Below, piece after piece: positions 5,868 through 7,681 of a DNA stretch of 7,681 nt. The notes under the pieces were generated by a model. The model was not told where the DNA came from. It ran no database searches and saw nothing but the letters and a program-made list of their open reading frames with translations. The first letter of the stretch is position 1. Each line of letters starts with the position of its first letter. The DNA is from CAZAYB01 sp964489215. GTDB lineage: Bacteria > Planctomycetota > Phycisphaerae > Sedimentisphaerales > Anaerohalosphaeraceae. Made by a program: the position numbers and the translations under genes. The DNA is taken from positions 1 through 7,681 of the forward strand of contig CAZAYB010000149.1 of the NCBI GenBank assembly GCA_964489215.1. The letters run 5' to 3'.

Positions 5868-6917
5868 CTATTTTAAGGGTATTGCTACGGTAAAAGTGGT
5901 ACCCTGGCCTGGTTTGCTTTTAACCCACAATCTTCCGTTATGCAGCTGGACAATCTTTCTTACAATTGCCAGTCCGAGACCTTCACTTACCGTGTTTGAG
6001 GGCACGGCACGGTAGAACATTTCGAATATTTTTTCAAAATCTTCAGTTTCTATACCTATTCCGTTATCCTCAATGAAGTACATTATTGAGTTTTTCTGCT
6101 GTTGTGCCCATATTCTTACAATTCCCTGTCTTTGTTTTGCGAGGTATCTTATTGCGTTATGCAGGAGCTGATAGAACATATCGTATATAAGCTCCTTGTC
6201 AGCGAGACATGGGGGCAGGTCCTTCATCTGGATTTGAGCATTTGCCCATTTTATAAGTTCGTCAAGGTCATTGACCAGTTCAACGATAAGCGAGTTCATG
6301 TCAATCCACTGCTTTTTCGGGCTGGCATTCCTTATTTTTCCAATCTTTAGCAGACCGCGCGGGAATATGTCTAGCCGGGCTGCGTCTTTGTATATCTGTC
6401 TGGCGTGATTGATAAGGGTTCCATCGGCAGAACCATTACCGTTTTCAAGACCAAGCCAGGGGGTAAGAGCATCTTTTGGGATGTTTTGCTGGTGCACAGT
6501 TCGTGAGAATTCTTTGCATTGTGCGGCAAGATTCTTGCTGTTTGTGCGGATGTTTTTTACCGGCAGTCTTATGCCTCGCAATACGACGATTATGAACCTT
6601 TCGAGTTCCCTTTCGGTACGAAGGTATCTGTTTTGTGCCCTTAAAAGTTCGAACTCCTTTTGGCGAGCCTTTTTTACGCAGAAGCACAGAACGATTGCCA
6701 ACAGGCCTGAGAGGCCAGCTGCGCAAAGGTTATTTATATTTATCGGCAGTCTGAATGAGCCTGTGGTAATATAGTAACTGCCTGCGGCAAATGCTAAGAA
6801 AGAGGATATATAGAGAACAATCCAGAACCATCTTTTCTGCTCAATGGCGAGGAGTTTGGTTCTTTTATGTTTTCTTGTGTCCCTGAGGTCAACCGCAAAT
6901 GGTCTTATTTTTCGCAT
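5868..6917 (-). CDS. Membrane histidine-kinase-like protein with degenerate H-box
   Basis: A 349-residue inner-membrane protein. Two hydrophobic segments (about 30-50 and 61-81) flank a loop of about 10 residues, so there is almost no external sensor. A charged coiled-coil linker (about 82-106) leads to a dimerisation-like region. In it, FIIVVLRGIRLPVKNI (108-123) aligns with the classical F-x-x-x-x-S-H-E-L-R-T-P-L pattern, but the phospho-accepting His is Arg114 and the next Glu is Gly115. The second helix (about 170-195) follows an unusually long loop. The ATP-binding domain looks complete: N-box LLHNAIRYL (251-259, Asn254), DNGIGI (284-289), FEKIFEMFYRA (294-304), GLGLAIVRKI (313-322), GQGTTF (337-342). 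ATG at 6917 has GGAAGG (6928-6923) 5 bases upstream, whereas an in-frame ATG at 6935 (six more residues) has no such site. No response regulator is adjacent. It may be a pseudokinase, an ATP-dependent scaffold or a kinase using another residue. Confidence 0.9.
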   Translation of the reverse strand: MRKIRPFAVDLRDTRKHKRTKLLAIEQKRWFWIVLYISSFLAFAAGSYYITTGSFRLPININNLCAAGLSGLLAIVLCFCVKKARQKEFELLRAQNRYLRTERELERFIIVVLRGIRLPVKNIRTNSKNLAAQCKEFSRTVHQQNIPKDALTPWLGLENGNGSADGTLINHARQIYKDAARLDIFPRGLLKIGKIRNASPKKQWIDMNSLIVELVNDLDELIKWANAQIQMKDLPPCLADKELIYDMFYQLLHNAIRYLAKQRQGIVRIWAQQQKNSIMYFIEDNGIGIETEDFEKIFEMFYRAVPSNTVSEGLGLAIVRKIVQLHNGRLWVKSKPGQGTTFTVAIPLK

Positions 6918-6922
6918 ACATG

Positions 6923-6928
6923 CCTTCC
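6923..6928 (-). promoter_or_regulatory. Shine-Dalgarno site that decides the kinase-like gene start
   Basis: GGAAGG with a 5-base spacer to the ATG at 6917 favours this start over the in-frame ATG at 6935, whose nearest purine-rich run (AGGAA) is about 20 bases away. Confidence 0.65.
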
Positions 6929-6963
6929 GTGACATTACACAGCTGGGTAACTGTTCCTAAACC

Positions 6964-6991
6964 ATTATATCGGCTTTTTTGGACAAATCAA
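6964..6991 (-). promoter_or_regulatory. Sigma70-type promoter for the kinase-like/radical SAM pair
   Basis: On the minus strand TTGATT (6991-6986), a 16-base spacer and a perfect TATAAT (6969-6964). The expected start is near 6957, about 40 bases ahead of the chosen ATG at 6917. It lies in the 128-bp gap after the lipoprotein gene and suggests that the pair is transcribed independently. Confidence 0.6.
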
Positions 6992-7064
6992 CCAGTTGAA
7001 GACAGTATTGCTTTAAAAGACGGCGGTTTTTTTAAATCTCAAATATATTGAGGTTAATTACCGG

Positions 7065-7253
7065 TTACATTTCATCTTCTACTTCATCGAAAGCATCCGC
7101 TGCTTCATCGCCGGCATCTTCCATGGCATCGCCGGTTTCTTCGGCTGCTTCTTCGATTCCGCTGTCGTTGTCACATCCAGTGAGTATGACAGGTGCGGAC
7201 ATAAAAGTACAAATTGAAAAGGTTACAAGAATAATCGCGAACAGTTTCTTCAT
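7065..7253 (-). CDS. Small highly acidic lipoprotein, family not recognised
   Basis: A 62-residue protein. Residues 1-26 form a lipoprotein signal peptide: MKK, a hydrophobic core (LFAIILVTFSICTFM) and a lipobox VILTGC with the lipid-anchored Cys at 27. The mature part is only 36 residues, with 17 Asp/Glu and no Lys or Arg; Ala, Gly and acidic residues alternate (EEAAEETGDAMEDAGDEAAD), which suggests an amphipathic or disordered helix. Asp follows the Cys; in E. coli Asp at that position keeps a lipoprotein in the inner membrane, but whether this rule holds here is unknown. An in-frame ATG at 7280 lacks a ribosome site, while the ATG at 7253 has UAGAAAGAG (7269-7261) 7 bases upstream, and it restores a normal signal peptide. 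It lies 55 bp after the DUF1328 gene and may share its transcript. Function unknown; charge buffering or cation binding at the envelope is speculation. Confidence 0.8.
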   Translation of the reverse strand: MKKLFAIILVTFSICTFMSAPVILTGCDNDSGIEEAAEETGDAMEDAGDEAADAFDEVEDEM

Positions 7254-7308
7254 TTTAATTCTCTTTCTAATGATTAACATTTATTAAAAATCACACATTA
7301 CATTGGAT

Positions 7309-7494
7309 TCAGGGCTTGTTTGTTTTTTTTGGACTGATAAGAGCAGCGATAATAAAGAAGATAAATAAAACCAGGAAGATGAAGAAAAGTATCTTCGCAA
7401 TCCCGGCTGCTGCGGCTGCGATGTTGCCAAACCCAAAAACAGCGGCAATAACCGCAACGACAAGAAAAATTAATGCCCATGATAAAAATCCCAT
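7309..7494 (-). CDS. DUF1328 / UPF0391 small membrane protein (YtjA-like)
   Basis: A 61-residue, almost wholly hydrophobic protein with two membrane segments (about 4-20 and 34-53) joined by a glycine/alanine-rich turn. The pattern ALIFLVVAVIAAVFGFGNIAAAAAGIAKILFFIFLVLF (given here as segments ALIFLVVAVIAAVFGFGN and IAAAAAGIAKILFFIFLVLF) is the hallmark of UPF0391/DUF1328, usually 50-60 residues long. The family is widespread in Gram-negative bacteria and its function is not established. A short polar tail (SPKKTNKP) would be cytoplasmic if the positive-inside rule applies. ATG at 7494 is preceded by UAGAAAGGA (7509-7501) with a 6-base spacer, the best Shine-Dalgarno site in the window, suggesting strong translation. 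The acidic lipoprotein gene follows 55 bp downstream. No clear promoter was found in the 187 bases upstream. Confidence 0.93.
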   Translation of the reverse strand: MGFLSWALIFLVVAVIAAVFGFGNIAAAAAGIAKILFFIFLVLFIFFIIAALISPKKTNKP

Positions 7495-7500
7495 TTTTAA

Positions 7501-7509
7501 TCCTTTCTA
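7501..7509 (-). promoter_or_regulatory. Extended Shine-Dalgarno site of the DUF1328 gene
   Basis: UAGAAAGGA is a nine-base complement of the usual 16S rRNA 3' end (UCCUUUCUA), with 6 bases to the ATG. Confidence 0.65.
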
Positions 7510-7637
7510 AATTCAAAACAGAGTCTTTTCTTTTTATGATATAACATGGTATTACAGATATATGGAGTTAACAATAAGGAAAACCCTGTATTTGGAGTAT
7601 AAAAAGGCTTAATATTTGTGAATCCGCTAATGAAATG

Positions 7638-7668
7638 CTGTTTAAGGCCAGATAAGGCTTTTAAGCAG
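7638..7668. repeat. Imperfect stem-loop in the non-coding window edge
   Basis: CTGTTTAAGGCC (7638-7649) pairs with GGCTTTTAAGCAG (7656-7668) over about 10-11 bp, with one mismatch and a small internal loop, around a 6-base loop AGATAA. No T-run follows closely on either strand, so it is not a convincing intrinsic terminator. A second copy of AAGGCTTAA-like sequence lies at 7604-7612. The rest of 7510-7681 shows nothing I can support. Confidence 0.35.
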
Positions 7669-7681
7669 ATGTACCCGAAAC

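Noticed and set aside
7034..7052. Small CTCAA/TTGAG hairpin after the lipoprotein gene as a terminator
   Set aside because: Only five base pairs, and on the minus strand it is followed by an A-run, not a T-run.
7254..7280. A nine-residue longer start for the acidic lipoprotein
   Set aside because: The ATG at 7280 has no ribosome site and would put extra charged residues before the signal peptide; the ATG at 7253 has both a site and a normal signal sequence.
7298..7516. A second minus-strand frame overlapping the DUF1328 gene
   Set aside because: It is a frame-shifted reading of the same DNA; the DUF1328 frame has the family pattern and the strong ribosome site.
7497..7679. A minus-strand frame open from the window edge for about 60 codons, ending just before the DUF1328 ATG
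   Set aside because: Composition is Cys-, Phe- and Tyr-rich and resembles no protein, the stop overlaps the DUF1328 ribosome site, and the DNA is AT-rich with a stem-loop. A partial gene cannot be fully excluded without sequence past 7681.

Overview
The window is a compact bacterial chromosome segment. It holds eight complete genes and one gene cut by the window edge, and all nine are read from the minus strand, so transcription runs from high to low coordinates. By eye the GC content is moderate to low, with AT-rich spacers. Shine-Dalgarno (SD) sites are recognisable for most genes, and no tRNA, rRNA, insertion sequence or CRISPR array is visible. A lipoprotein with a lipobox, a DUF1328 membrane peptide and ribosomal protein bS21 point to a diderm bacterium. 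The gene mix and acidic small lipoprotein would suit an AT-rich planctomycete (Phycisphaerae-like), but that assignment is a guess from general familiarity and needs a database search.

Layout in the direction of transcription: (1) 7681-7495, a non-coding edge with one imperfect stem-loop. (2) A pair of small envelope genes: a DUF1328/UPF0391 membrane peptide and a 62-residue very acidic lipoprotein. (3) A sigma70-like promoter, then a two-membrane-segment histidine-kinase-like protein, followed 14 bp later by a radical SAM protein of the putative DNA modification/repair type that ends in a helix-hairpin-helix. (4) A 296-bp AT-rich spacer with a terminator-like hairpin, inverted repeats and a probable promoter, then rpsU. 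(5) A strong extended -10 promoter embedded in a long palindrome, then a tightly spaced cluster: M42 aminopeptidase, uvrB, nadC and the start of birA.

Functionally, the lower half is housekeeping: peptide turnover, nucleotide excision repair, NAD synthesis and biotin-protein ligation. Gaps of 36, 31 and 5 bp make a single transcript plausible. The upper half is less ordinary. The kinase-like protein keeps a full ATP-binding domain, but the H-box position that normally holds the phospho-accepting histidine is arginine. Its neighbour is a DNA-repair-type radical SAM protein without its usual uracil-DNA-glycosylase partner. I found no clear phage, defence or secondary-metabolite system. The best leads are the degenerate kinase/radical SAM pair and the palindrome overlapping the promoter of the M42-uvrB-nadC-birA cluster.
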